Notes under the pieces: generated by a model
The model's input: the letters and a program-made list of their open reading frames with translations, nothing else
The model's database searches: none
What the model was told of the DNA's origin: nothing
Shown here: in pieces, positions 35,695-44,780 of the stretch
Position numbering within the stretch: position 1 is the stretch's first letter
Layout of the letters: the number at the start of each line of letters is the position of its first letter
NCBI RefSeq assembly: GCF_963678425.1
Contig: NZ_OY782857.1
Span: 345,001-409,000 of the forward strand
Source of the DNA: an uncultured Bacteroides sp.
GTDB lineage: Bacteria; Bacteroidota; Bacteroidia; Bacteroidales; Bacteroidaceae
DNA length: 64,000 nt
Direction: 5' to 3'
Made by a program: the position numbers and the translations under genes

Positions 35695-37392
35695 ATGGTT
35701 AAGAAGTTGTATTTGCCATTACTTATGGCTATAGTTGTCGCTCTTTCTTCTTGTGGAAGAATGGGTGAATTATCTTCGGAATACTTCACGACAAACCCTC
35801 AGGTTTTAGAGGCAGTTGGAGGTAAAGTTCCAGTAACAATTAACGGAAAGTTCCCTGAAAAGTACTTCAAAAAGAAGGCTGTAGTAGAAGTAACTCCTGT
35901 ATTAAAATGGAATGGAGGCCAATCTAAAGGTCAACCTGCAATTTTCCAAGGTGAAAAAGTAGAAGGCAATGATCAAACTATCTCATACAAAATGGGAGGT
36001 AATTACACAATGAAAGCTAATTTTGATTATGTTCCTGAAATGGCTAAATCAGAATTATACTTAACATTTAATGCAAAAAAAGGAAATAAGGTTATCCCAA
36101 TTCCTGATGTTAAAATCGCTGATGGTGTTATCTCAACTTCAGAATTGATCAACAACACTTTATCAAGTGCAAACACAGCTGGCTCTGATGATGCATTCCA
36201 ACGTATTATCAAACAAGCTCAGGAAGCTAAAATCATGTTCCTTATCCAACAAGCTAACATTCGTGCCACTGAATTGAAATCTGCAAGTGTTAATGATTTC
36301 AAGAAAGTTGTAGCTGAAGCTAACGCTGATACTAAAGGAAAGAAGATCAACAATATCGAAATTTCTTCTTACGCTTCTCCTGATGGTGGTCAGAAATTAA
36401 ACACCAAACTTGCTGAGAAACGTGAATCAAACACCGCTACTTACTTAAACAAAGAGCTTAAGAAAGGTAAAGTTAACGCTACTGTAGATTCTAAATACAC
36501 AGCACAAGACTGGGACGGTTTTCAGGAATTAGTTTCTAAATCTAACATCCAGGACAAAGATCTTATTATCCGTGTTCTTTCCATGTATCAGGATCCAGAA
36601 CAAAGAGAAACTGAAATCAAGAATCTTTCTGCTGTATTCAAAAAACTTGCAGAAGAAATCCTACCTCAATTGAGACGTTCACGTTTAACATTGAACTATG
36701 ACCTTATCGGTAAGTCTGATGATGAGATTACTGCTTTGGCTAACAGCGATGCAAGCAAGCTGAACATTGAAGAATTACTTTACGCAGCAACTTTAACTAA
36801 AGATAATTCTAAAAAAGAAGCTATCTATACAAAAGCTGCAGAATCATATGCTAACGATTACCGTGCATTCAACAATTTAGCAACTCTTGCTTACCAGAAT
36901 GGTGACGCTGCTAAAGCTCAGTCTTATTTAGCTAAAGCTGAAAACCTGAAAGCTGCTCCTGAAGTTAACATGAACTTAGGTTTGATCGCTTTAAAGAGTG
37001 GTAATAAAACAGCTGCAGAATCTTACTTCGGTAAAGCTGCAGGTGCAAAACAATTGAACGAATCACTTGGTAACTTATACGTTTCAAAAGGTGAATATGA
37101 CAAAGCTGTAAGTTCTTTCGGTGATGCTAAGACTAACAGTGCTGCTCTTGCTCAGATCCTTGCTAAGGACTACAACAAAGCAAAGAACACTCTTTCTAAC
37201 GTTGCAACCCCTGATGCTTACACAGATTATCTGATGGCTATCTTAGGTGCAAGAACCAACAACGCTTCTATGGTAACAAGTAGCTTGTCAAGCGCAGTTA
37301 AGAAAGATGCTTCTTTAGCTAAGAAAGCTGCAACTGACCTGGAATTTGCAAAATTCGCTACTAGTTCTGATTTCCTTAACATCATTAAATAA
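35695..37392 (+). CDS. OmpA-like/TPR lipoprotein, probably abundant
   Basis: A 565-aa predicted lipoprotein: signal MVKKLYLPLLMAIVVALSSC. After a beta-rich domain (about 20-150) there is an OmpA-C-like segment (about 215-330: IEISSYASPDGG, LAEKRESNTATYL) and tetratricopeptide repeats (about 370-520: DYRAFNNLATLAYQNGD, EVNMNLGLIALKSGN, LGNLYVSKGEYDKAVSSF). The OmpA part suggests peptidoglycan contact from the outer membrane. The strong promoter, long leader, uniform codon choice and strong terminator suggest high expression (inference). The upstream start at 35587 is rejected because it lies within the promoter. Confidence 0.85.
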   Translation: MVKKLYLPLLMAIVVALSSCGRMGELSSEYFTTNPQVLEAVGGKVPVTINGKFPEKYFKKKAVVEVTPVLKWNGGQSKGQPAIFQGEKVEGNDQTISYKMGGNYTMKANFDYVPEMAKSELYLTFNAKKGNKVIPIPDVKIADGVISTSELINNTLSSANTAGSDDAFQRIIKQAQEAKIMFLIQQANIRATELKSASVNDFKKVVAEANADTKGKKINNIEISSYASPDGGQKLNTKLAEKRESNTATYLNKELKKGKVNATVDSKYTAQDWDGFQELVSKSNIQDKDLIIRVLSMYQDPEQRETEIKNLSAVFKKLAEEILPQLRRSRLTLNYDLIGKSDDEITALANSDASKLNIEELLYAATLTKDNSKKEAIYTKAAESYANDYRAFNNLATLAYQNGDAAKAQSYLAKAENLKAAPEVNMNLGLIALKSGNKTAAESYFGKAAGAKQLNESLGNLYVSKGEYDKAVSSFGDAKTNSAALAQILAKDYNKAKNTLSNVATPDAYTDYLMAILGARTNNASMVTSSLSSAVKKDASLAKKAATDLEFAKFATSSDFLNIIK

Positions 37393-37421
37393 GGAACAGA
37401 ATTATTCAATAAAATAAATTC

Positions 37422-37463
37422 AGCGGGATTATCTGTTAAACAGATAATCCCGCTCTTTTTTTT
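37422..37463 (+). terminator. Strong terminator after the OmpA/TPR lipoprotein
   Basis: A 14-bp perfect stem, AGCGGGATTATCTG (37422-37435) with CAGATAATCCCGCT (37441-37454), has a 5-base loop and a CTTTTTTTT tail. Confidence 0.95.
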
Positions 37464-37514
37464 GGGCCCTGTAAAAAACATACAGACCATGCAGCGGCAT
37501 GAAAACAAATTTGT

Positions 37515-37522
37515 TACATTTG
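37515..37522 (+). promoter_or_regulatory. -7 box of the thioredoxin-like protein gene
   Basis: TACATTTG fits TAnnTTTG, 18 bases before the ATG at 37540. The open frame extends upstream of it to 37462, so the box supports the later start. Confidence 0.55.
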
Positions 37523-37539
37523 CAGAAAAAATATTTAGC

Positions 37540-38664
37540 ATGAAAAAGATAAGTATCGCTATTACATTAATGCTATGTTTATTTAGCTGCACAAATAAAA
37601 GCAAGAAAATAATCATCAAAGGAGATATTGACGGTTTAAAGAATGATATGATCTTAGTCTACGGAGCTGATAAAAACGGAGATGCTTTAGATACTATTTA
37701 TGCTAAGGACGGTGAGTTTATTTATAGAGCTCCTGTTGATACTTTCACCCAGGTAACACTTCTTTTTAAAAATATGGAAGAATGCGTTATCTTTGCTGAT
37801 AAAGGAGATAAAGTCAAAATCAGCGGAGATGTTTCTTCGCTAGACTTATTGAAAGTAGACGGAGGCGATCTAAACGATGAAATGAATTCATTCAAAGAGA
37901 GCATTGCCGACATCTCTAAATCTACAAGCAAATTAAAGAAAGAGATATACACCTCTTATATTTCCGGGAATCAGAAAAAATACGACGAACTGTTACAATC
38001 ACCGGAACTAATAAAAGCAACTAAGGGAATTAAAGAGAAAGCCGCTGCGTTTATTCGTTCACATACTTCTTCACTTGTAAGTGTTTACCTTTTAAATAAA
38101 TATTTTATCCAGGAAAAGAATCCTGATATTGCAACAATCAAGGAGTTAAGTAATAAGTTAAGCGGAAGCGTGAAAGACTCTCCTTTAATGCAGCAAGTAA
38201 ACAAGCTTATAAATACAGAAGAGGTACTTACTGCCGGTAAACAGGCGCCCTCTTTTTTAATTAAAGACATTAAAGGAGCATATTTAAACCTTTCCAATTT
38301 CAAAGATAAGTATTTGTTAATAAACTTCTGGGCATCATGGAGTTCACCCTCCAGGAAAGAAAATTCATCGATCAATTCTATCCATAGACGATTTAGTAAA
38401 AATCATTTTGTTATCCTGAATATCTCACTTGATACTGATAAGATGAAATGGAAGGAAGCGATAAAGAAAGACTCACTCTCAGGAGAACAAGGATGCGACT
38501 TCAGTGGCTGGGGTTCACCCCTTGTGCAGCAATATGGAGTAGAAGCACTGCCAACCAATGTTCTTGTTGACCCCAGAGGCTTTATTCTGACCCGAAACTT
38601 AGAAGAAAAAGATCTGATCAGGAAACTGGAAGAGCTCTTTATTGAAAACAAACCAACAAACTAA
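37540..38664 (+). CDS. DUF4369/thioredoxin-like (TlpA/ResA-type) lipoprotein lacking the CxxC cysteines
   Basis: From the chosen start (374 aa): lipoprotein signal (MKKISIAITLMLCLFSC), an N-terminal DUF4369-like beta domain (about 20-105: IIIKGDIDGLKNDMILVYG), a helical linker, and a C-terminal thioredoxin fold (about 235-370: APSFLIKDIKGAYLNL, YLLINFWASW, GVEALPTNVLVDPRG with the cis-Pro). At the active site, where relatives have W-C-x-P-C, this protein reads WSSPS: both cysteines are Ser (268 and 271). It therefore cannot do dithiol exchange and may be a binding or structural relative. A strong terminator upstream separates it from the TPR lipoprotein; yifB follows after 6 bases. Confidence 0.85.
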   Translation: MKKISIAITLMLCLFSCTNKSKKIIIKGDIDGLKNDMILVYGADKNGDALDTIYAKDGEFIYRAPVDTFTQVTLLFKNMEECVIFADKGDKVKISGDVSSLDLLKVDGGDLNDEMNSFKESIADISKSTSKLKKEIYTSYISGNQKKYDELLQSPELIKATKGIKEKAAAFIRSHTSSLVSVYLLNKYFIQEKNPDIATIKELSNKLSGSVKDSPLMQQVNKLINTEEVLTAGKQAPSFLIKDIKGAYLNLSNFKDKYLLINFWASWSSPSRKENSSINSIHRRFSKNHFVILNISLDTDKMKWKEAIKKDSLSGEQGCDFSGWGSPLVQQYGVEALPTNVLVDPRGFILTRNLEEKDLIRKLEELFIENKPTN

Positions 38665-38670
38665 ATATAT

Positions 38671-40209
38671 ATGCTTGTCAAGGTCTTTGGAGCTGCTGTT
38701 CAGGGAATAGACGCTACCGTCATCACCATTGAAGTAAACAGTACCCGAGGATGTATGTTCCATCTCGTCGGATTACCCGATTCTGCGGTAAAGGAGAGTC
38801 ACGAACGCATTCTTTCAGCCTTGCAAGTAAATGGTTACAAGTTTCCCACGTCACAAATCGTTATCAACATGGCTCCGGCAGATATCCGGAAAGAGGGATC
38901 TGCATATGACCTGCCTCTGGCCATCGGAATGATGGCTGCCAAAGGAAATGTTTCAACTGATAAGCTCAACAAATATATTATTATGGGTGAGCTCAGCCTG
39001 GACGGAAGTCTGCAGACTATCAAAGGTGCTTTGCCAATTGCTATCAAAGCCCGGGAAGAAGGTTATGAAGGACTAATTGTTCCCCGCCAAAATGCGAGGG
39101 AAGCTGCGGTTGTGAATAATCTGAAAGTCTACGGAGCAGATAATATTAAAGAAGTCATTGAGTTCTTTAATGGGGAAAAGGAACTTGAACAAATAGTTGT
39201 CAATACCCGGGAAGAGTTTTACTCCCAACAGACATCCTTTGATTTTGATTTTTCCGACGTTAAAGGACAGGAAAACGTAAAGCGAGCCTTAGAGGTAGCC
39301 GCTGCAGGAGGTCATAACCTGATCATGATAGGTGCCCCTGGAAGCGGAAAATCAATGATGGCCAAGCGCCTTCCCTCCATTCTTCCCCCACTCTCTCTGG
39401 GAGAAAGTCTGGAGACAACCAAAATCCATTCTGTGGCAGGAAAGCTAGGAAAAGAGACTTCCCTGATTGCAAAGCGTCCTTTCCGCAGCCCACACCACAC
39501 TATCTCACAAGTCGCAATGGTAGGTGGCGGTGCATATCCACAGCCTGGGGAAATAAGTTTAGCTCATAATGGACTACTTTATCTGGATGAACTTCCCGAG
39601 TTTAACAGAAGTGTACTGGAAGTACTTCGTCAACCACTGGAAGACCGTATGATTTCTGTCTCCCGAGCCAAGTACAGCATTGACTATCCGGCTGGATTTA
39701 TGATGATTGCCTCGATGAATCCCTGTCCGTGCGGATATTATAATCATCCCACTAAAGCTTGTGTCTGTAACTCGGGACAGGTGCAGAAGTATCTGAACCG
39801 AATTTCAGGTCCGCTTTTAGACAGGATTGATATTCAGATAGAGATTGTTCCTGTGCCATTCGAAAAAATATCCGATAAAAGAGTTTCAGAATCCAGTACA
39901 GAAATACGGGAACGGGTAATCAAGGCACGCCAGATTCAGGAACAACGATACATTGCTCATCCCGGCATTTATTGCAATGCTCAGATGACGACTAAGTTGC
40001 TTCACACTTTTGCCGAACCAGATAGCACCGGACTTGCTCTTTTAAAGAATGCCATGAACCGGCTGAATCTTTCTGCCCGGGCATATGATCGTATACTAAA
40101 AGTATCACGTACCATTGCCGACCTTGAAGGAAGTGAAAAGATACAATCTGCACATCTGGCAGAGGCTATCAGTTACCGCAACCTCGACCGGGAAAGCTGG
40201 GCGGGATAA
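38671..40209 (+). CDS. YifB family Mg-chelatase-like AAA ATPase
   Basis: A 512-aa cytoplasmic ATPase of the ComM/YifB family, which promotes branch migration in recombination. The N-terminal ChlI-type domain carries VGLPDSAVKESHERI. The AAA core has Walker A GAPGSGKSMMAKRLP, Walker B GLLYLDELPEF and the cysteine-rich segment NPCPCGYYNHPTKACVC. The C-terminus ends SYRNLDRESW. It is 6 bases after the thioredoxin-like gene, so it is probably co-transcribed. Confidence 0.94.
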   Translation: MLVKVFGAAVQGIDATVITIEVNSTRGCMFHLVGLPDSAVKESHERILSALQVNGYKFPTSQIVINMAPADIRKEGSAYDLPLAIGMMAAKGNVSTDKLNKYIIMGELSLDGSLQTIKGALPIAIKAREEGYEGLIVPRQNAREAAVVNNLKVYGADNIKEVIEFFNGEKELEQIVVNTREEFYSQQTSFDFDFSDVKGQENVKRALEVAAAGGHNLIMIGAPGSGKSMMAKRLPSILPPLSLGESLETTKIHSVAGKLGKETSLIAKRPFRSPHHTISQVAMVGGGAYPQPGEISLAHNGLLYLDELPEFNRSVLEVLRQPLEDRMISVSRAKYSIDYPAGFMMIASMNPCPCGYYNHPTKACVCNSGQVQKYLNRISGPLLDRIDIQIEIVPVPFEKISDKRVSESSTEIRERVIKARQIQEQRYIAHPGIYCNAQMTTKLLHTFAEPDSTGLALLKNAMNRLNLSARAYDRILKVSRTIADLEGSEKIQSAHLAEAISYRNLDRESWAG

Positions 40210-40278
40210 TGATTCAACACGCAAACTTGAATAGATAAGCCTGATAGTAAAACTTAAGGATACAACATTTAATAAACA

Positions 40279-40836
40279 ATGAATATGGTCAGATTGTTAT
40301 TTTCCACATTATTCTGCTTGCTAATTTCTACAGCATCGTATGGACAGAACTTAACTATTAAATGCATAATTATATCCCGTGTTATAACGAAAATAAAGAA
40401 TAACGTCCATGAGACAAGCGAAGGTGAAGGACCTCGGGCAAACTTCAAACTAGAGTTTGAGAACAATACCGATTCTACTATCACACTGGATTCCTCACAT
40501 TCAAAATTCATGCTTTTATTCAGATACAATGGGCTTGATTACAAAAGAAAAGTCCTCTCACTTTTCCTGGAATCATTCAATGAAATGAAAGAAGTTCGCA
40601 TTAAACCCAATGAAAAATATCCGGTTGAATTTGGAATCCGTATATTTTCAGGAACAGATCTGATAAAGGATAAGAAAAGCAAATCTGATTATTATGATTA
40701 TTCGCAGGAAATTCTAAAGGCATTACCGACATTGCAGATTCAGTATATGGATCCAGATTTAAGAATAATGTCCAATAAAACTGAGAACATAGACATTGAA
40801 GATTACATCTATACTCCAAAGAAACCAATAAAATAA
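40279..40836 (+). CDS. Hypothetical secreted protein
   Basis: A 185-aa protein with a clear signal peptide (MVRLLFSTLFCLLISTASYGQ). The mature sequence is a beta-rich Ig-like stretch (FKLEFENNTDSTITLDS, FMLLFRYNGLDYKRK, KYPVEFGIRIFSG). No family is recognised. It stands alone after yifB and ends in a good hairpin terminator, so it is a separate, probably periplasmic or surface protein. The start could also be the ATG at 40285. Confidence 0.7.
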   Translation: MNMVRLLFSTLFCLLISTASYGQNLTIKCIIISRVITKIKNNVHETSEGEGPRANFKLEFENNTDSTITLDSSHSKFMLLFRYNGLDYKRKVLSLFLESFNEMKEVRIKPNEKYPVEFGIRIFSGTDLIKDKKSKSDYYDYSQEILKALPTLQIQYMDPDLRIMSNKTENIDIEDYIYTPKKPIK

Positions 40837-40837
40837 T

Positions 40838-40871
40838 AAAAACCTGAAGAATGTTCCTCCTTCAGGTTTCT
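40838..40871 (+). terminator. Terminator after the secreted hypothetical protein
   Basis: The 10-bp stem AAACCTGAAG (40840-40849) / CTTCAGGTTT (40860-40869) with a 10-base loop. The following 240 bases to 41112 show no gene. Confidence 0.8.
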
Positions 40872-41112
40872 GCATACGACCTAACCTAACCAATTATTTA
40901 TTACAGAATACCGTGCTATCCGGCAACTACAAATATCGTACACAATATATGTCGCTAATATAAATGAAATCATCACAAAAATACTGCATTATTAAAGATT
41001 GATTTATTGTTTATTAACAAATAAGACAATGCCACAAAATACTATATATCAAAACAAAATATTTCTCTCAATAATAAGCTTCAACTCTAGTTATAATATC
41101 ACTTACCTGGAA

Positions 41113-41580
41113 TCACTTAGCACGAATTAGCATTTCACTATAGTATATCATAGAACCAGGCTGATGAAAAATATCTCCAACAGTATCACTATCAAGAAAC
41201 AATGTATCATGTTTCAGGCTTAAAGGAATCAAAGGCGGACGAGAAAGATTCACAGATCTCAGGAACCAGGCTTTCTCCTTTTTACTTGTAAGACCTTCAC
41301 TCCAAACAATTTTACCAGAATATCTCTTTCCATCGTCATCAATAAAGGAATAAGAGTCGCCAGTTAACTCATAATAGCTATTCTTTGGATACCAATACCC
41401 TACAAATCCTCCTACAAGTACCTGTTTTAACTGCCACCGGCCTCTTATAGATCTCTGAATTACATTCAAGGGCTGGTTATAGAGTGTAGGAAAACCAGCA
41501 TCTTCTAATGTATCTTTTTGACAGCTTTCTATTCCGCAAAGGGAAAGAAACAGTAAGAAAAAAGTCAAAATCTTTTTCAT
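41113..41580 (-). CDS. Small lipoprotein, possibly lipocalin-like
   Basis: A 155-aa predicted lipoprotein (signal MKKILTFFLLFLSLCGIESC). The mature part includes GRWQLKQVLVGG, YYELTGDSYSFIDDDGKRYSG and LPLSLKHDTLFLD-like strands, the pattern of small lipocalin-type lipoproteins of Bacteroidales. Function unknown. It lies at the left edge of the Rhs island; whether it belongs to the island or the backbone is unclear. Confidence 0.7.
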   Translation of the reverse strand: MKKILTFFLLFLSLCGIESCQKDTLEDAGFPTLYNQPLNVIQRSIRGRWQLKQVLVGGFVGYWYPKNSYYELTGDSYSFIDDDGKRYSGKIVWSEGLTSKKEKAWFLRSVNLSRPPLIPLSLKHDTLFLDSDTVGDIFHQPGSMIYYSEMLIRAK

Positions 41581-41668
41581 TGAGTTTATAGTTTAAATAT
41601 ATCATCAATTAAGAAACGGGCTATTTTCAATAATACTGCTTATCATATTTCTCATTTTAAAGAATAAA

Positions 41669-41806
41669 CTATTTCTCTATCCGAATACGGGCATCTACTG
41701 CAATCACATCTCTATCTGTGGCCAATAGCGGGTTAATATCCATCTCCTTTATCTCGGTTGCAAAGCGAAGCAGGGCAGACTGCCGGACAATGATTTCTGT
41801 AAAACA
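41669..41806 (-). pseudogene. Decayed 3' end of an ADP-forming acyl-CoA synthetase gene
   Basis: On the minus strand this 138-base stretch reads in frame EIIV, LLRFATEIKEMDINPLLATD, then VIAVDARIRIEK and a TAG stop. It is the last ~45 codons of the complete gene at 53918-55978, with the same length and stop and about 80-85% identity by eye. Homology stops abruptly near 41806. It is a remnant on the opposite side of the Rhs island from the intact gene, suggesting insertion or recombination at the gene's 3' end. The rest of the 41581-41982 gap shows no other gene. Confidence 0.85.
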
Positions 41807-41982
41807 GGCGATTATGCAGAAGTAGTCGTTATTGTTTTTTCATTGGATAACTTTCTAATAAGCAATATTGCAATCTTTTTTAAATCTTAGGATAGAGTGA
41901 TTATCCTAATAATTATATGTCCACAATATTATTAGTGAGGATGTTTCAAAATCCAGCGATCCTCTTTTTACAAAAAACTACA

Positions 41983-42633
41983 TTAAAAAAGAGTTGCTAT
42001 ATATTTCTTTATGCTTTCTGTCAATTTATAAATTTCATTTTCGCCTATAACTTTCATATTATATTCTCCTATACAAAGCGGAATAATCGAACGATTAGTA
42101 TAAATATAGATTTTAGCCCTTGCATCTATGATGTCAGCTATTGGGTATAGTTCTGACATAATTTTTGTGAATTGACACACGTCTGTTTCGTTTTTCAAAA
42201 AAAGGTTCTTAGAGCCCTTACTTGAACCAGATTTTGACTTCAAATAAGCAATTAACTGAGGCGTAATTCTATATTTAGAATCTCCCCATTTTATTATTGT
42301 TTCATCTATCTTATATAATTTCTTTATTCTCCCATTAGGATATTTTACATTTATTTTGTACTGAATATTATTTTCTTCTGTTTTTAGAGTTCTTAAATAA
42401 TACATAAAATCTGAAATCTCCCTCTTTTGAACTAGTTTCTTAGATCTAATCGTTGATAATTCTTCAAATGTTTCACAATTAATAGGGACAGCTGTATAAA
42501 TATCAAAATTATAAAAGAAAACCTCTATTTTATTGATGCTATCTGATGGAATATAAAAAAAACGATTTTTCGCTTCTACCTTTATAGCCATTATAAGGCA
42601 GAAAAAAAGCAATAAATAATTTTTCATTTTCAT
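41983..42633 (-). CDS. Exported island protein, candidate immunity protein
   Basis: A 216-aa protein with a signal peptide (MKNYLLLFFCLIMAIKVEA). The mature sequence is charged and AT-rich in codon use (FFYIPSDSINKIEVFFYNF, ISDFMYYLRTLKTEENN). No family is recognised. By position in the Rhs array (downstream end on the minus strand), size and export signal it resembles the other candidate periplasmic immunity proteins here. No toxin partner remains beside it. The role is inference. Confidence 0.55.
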   Translation of the reverse strand: MKMKNYLLLFFCLIMAIKVEAKNRFFYIPSDSINKIEVFFYNFDIYTAVPINCETFEELSTIRSKKLVQKREISDFMYYLRTLKTEENNIQYKINVKYPNGRIKKLYKIDETIIKWGDSKYRITPQLIAYLKSKSGSSKGSKNLFLKNETDVCQFTKIMSELYPIADIIDARAKIYIYTNRSIIPLCIGEYNMKVIGENEIYKLTESIKKYIATLF

Positions 42634-42829
42634 TTCATTTTACGCATATTATTAATTCTTCTTTTTTAAAGAAGCAATAAGTGATTATACGGATGCTACA
42701 AGAATTCACCTTATCAAACTAAAGCGGCAAAATAAAAACTCCATCATGGCAAACTGGGTACGACTGCACTCCTGAAAAGAATATGCATTTGGGATATAAA
42801 ACCAGAAAAGGCAATATCTTCTTGTAAAC

Positions 42830-43147
42830 TTACATCTTATGAAGATCTTTATTCCTATTTTTTCTAATATAAAGACATACTTTATAAATAATCCACCAAT
42901 ATATCAATATTTTGATAAGCTGTAAAAGTATCACAAAAATATAAATATTGTTCAATGTATCGGTAAATAATAATCCAAATAACAATATATTAAAAGGAAA
43001 AGTTATCCACCACAAAAAATCATAAAAGGAAGAGTTACAGTCAAATCCAAAATAATTATAAGTGGAATAAGCCGAGATCTGGATAACTGTTCCCAAACTT
43101 ATCCATAAGAAACTTATTATTAAACTAGTAATCTTTATTTTATTCAT
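42830..43147 (-). CDS. Small multi-pass membrane protein, candidate immunity protein
   Basis: From the ATG at 43147 (about 105 aa) there are three hydrophobic segments (ITSLIISFLWISLGTVIQI, FPFNILLFGLLF, IYIFVILLQLIKILIYWWIIY) and a basic C-terminus. The frame is open to 43195, but a TACCTTTG -7 box at 43193-43200 favours the later start. No family is recognised. It sits beside Rhs remnants, so an immunity role is inferred by analogy with the repeated membrane genes of the array. Confidence 0.55.
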   Translation of the reverse strand: MNKIKITSLIISFLWISLGTVIQISAYSTYNYFGFDCNSSFYDFLWWITFPFNILLFGLLFTDTLNNIYIFVILLQLIKILIYWWIIYKVCLYIRKNRNKDLHKM

Positions 43148-43192
43148 AGCTTTCAAGATTTGAATAAGTTTATGATAACCTAAAATATGTAG

Positions 43193-43200
43193 CAAAGGTA
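43193..43200 (-). promoter_or_regulatory. -7 box before the 105-aa membrane protein
   Basis: TACCTTTG on the minus strand is a perfect TAnnTTTG, 45 bases before the ATG at 43147. It is one of few promoter-like boxes seen inside the island. Confidence 0.5.
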
Positions 43201-43221
43201 TAGTAAACTATATTATACTCG

Positions 43222-43740
43222 GTACATTTAATAAATTATATTTAATAGTCGCCATTTTTTGTTTCTATCTTATACCAAGTTCCCGTTAGCATTATATATA
43301 CTCCGTGGCAACAGCATCACTGTCGTTTACAAAGTTGAATGTACCGGCATAAAGAGGATCTGTTGCAGAATCCTGAACTTTAACAAGCTAATTCCCATCA
43401 TAACTTAAAGACAGATCGTCTATCAGAAAACATTGGATGAAGTACTTTTTCCCCACCGTTTCAGCTGTGTGATGTTACCATGCTTATCATAGCTGGCTAC
43501 CGGCACTTTAAATTTATCTGATGCCGTAACGTTTTCAAAATGATCTGCAGATATTATACGTAAAAGATTGTCATACGAAAAATTATAGTTTCTTTCCACA
43601 TCACCTTTATACCACTAGGTCATGGAAGAAATATTGCCATTATAAGCCTTCTTGTTATTCGTCCCAGTGTTATAAGCTATATTCTCCTCAATGTCGATAA
43701 AATAACCAGCGCCAATAGTTGCCAGTTACTCTCCCTATTT
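43222..43740 (-). pseudogene. Degenerate Rhs/YD-repeat gene remnant (left copy)
   Basis: Minus-strand translation gives recognisable Rhs text broken by stops: NGNISSMT then a stop, YNFSYDNLLRI, YDKHGNITQLKRWGKST. The part at 43222-43410 is about 88% identical by eye to 51947-52134 at the other end of the array. No open frame survives, and the gap 43148-43803 holds nothing else. Confidence 0.75.
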
Positions 43741-43803
43741 TATGTAAATAGATATCATTTTTTTGATATTTGGAACATAATCCTTATAAAGAACAATTGA
43801 CCT

Positions 43804-44070
43804 ATGGCTCGAATAAGTGCTTCTAATGCTGAAAATTTAGTCAAATCTTTCAAAACTGAGCTCGTATACGGCATAAAACTTAAAAGTAAGGAAGAAATGA
43901 GAGTGTTCATCTTCGAATATATTGAGGTTTGGTACAAGCGTCAAAGAAGACTCTCTGCTCTTGAAAACCGAGCTATTAAGGAGTTCTGGAATCTGTATAT
44001 GAAAAATGAAGAATTAATTAAATCAATAGCTTAACTTTTTGTCCGGAAAAAGTTTGCAAGTCCAAAAGTT
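43804..44070 (+). pseudogene. IS3-family transposase C-terminal remnant with element end
   Basis: A 76-codon frame (43804-44034) reads SFKTELVYG, KEEMRVFIFEYIEVWYKRQRRLSAL, the C-terminal end of the DDE domain of IS3-family OrfB transposases (motif K-T-E-L, then the E-Y-I-E-x-W-Y-N-R-x-R). It is followed by TGTCCGGAAAAAGTTTGCAA at about 44039-44058, which resembles an IS3-type terminus. The rest of the element is missing. Confidence 0.75.
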
Positions 44071-44142
44071 TAAGGACTTCTTTAATAAAAATGTAGCTAT
44101 GCTATAAACAGAAACGCCCAGCAGTTTCTGTTTATAATACGT

Positions 44143-44778
44143 TCATTTAAATATCTCATTATAATCTCTATAGAGGCTATTTGAAAAATTAAATGTCAGA
44201 TATGGAAAAACCTCAACTCTATCTTTTGAAAAAAAAGATACAACTATATTTCCATTGTAGTACTCTCCATTATTGCTTTCATTCTTGAACAAATTCGACT
44301 TTCTGACTTCTTGAATAAATCTTTGCAACTTCTTAGTATCAATAGTGTACTTTTCGTAAAGCATAAAGGATTTGTTTCTAACATCTGTTGTATGCCATAA
44401 CCTATAAGACAAACAGATATTTTGGTTATTTGAACGATAAACAATCATATTGTACATATTAGATTCACATTGACTTTCAATAACAATACAGTTCTCAATT
44501 TTAGCATTTTGAAATGTGGTATCATGCTGTAAATCTTCAATAAAATGCAGTCTTGCTTTATGACTATATAAGTTTGTTTTATAGTAACTTAACTGTTCTA
44601 AGTAAAAAGTATCAGCATTAGTATTTTTGTTTCGTTCACAAATATTAATAATCGTATCAATGGTTGCTTTCTCCCAACGATTAACTAATTTGTCTGTGAA
44701 TAGCAACGACCCTGCCTTTTCGTTATTTATGCAGCTTGCTGATAGCAAACAGCATAATGATATATATATCCATTTCAT
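44143..44778 (-). CDS. Lipoprotein, candidate immunity protein to the adjacent M91-like toxin
   Basis: A 211-aa predicted lipoprotein (signal MKWIYISLCCLLSASC). The mature part is hydrophilic, with no recognised family (KATIDTIINICERNKN, YEKYTIDTKKLQRFIQ). It starts 2 bases after the stop of the Rhs-M91 fusion at 44781, the tight toxin-immunity spacing usual for these modules. Periplasmic display on a lipid anchor would fit protection against an imported protease (inference). Confidence 0.65.
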   Translation of the reverse strand: MKWIYISLCCLLSASCINNEKAGSLLFTDKLVNRWEKATIDTIINICERNKNTNADTFYLEQLSYYKTNLYSHKARLHFIEDLQHDTTFQNAKIENCIVIESQCESNMYNMIVYRSNNQNICLSYRLWHTTDVRNKSFMLYEKYTIDTKKLQRFIQEVRKSNLFKNESNNGEYYNGNIVVSFFSKDRVEVFPYLTFNFSNSLYRDYNEIFK

Positions 44779-44780
44779 AA

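Noticed and set aside
41917..42150. A 77-codon plus-strand frame in the island
   Set aside because: Antisense to the exported protein at 41983-42633, with a composition explained by AT-rich sequence; no start signal or domain.
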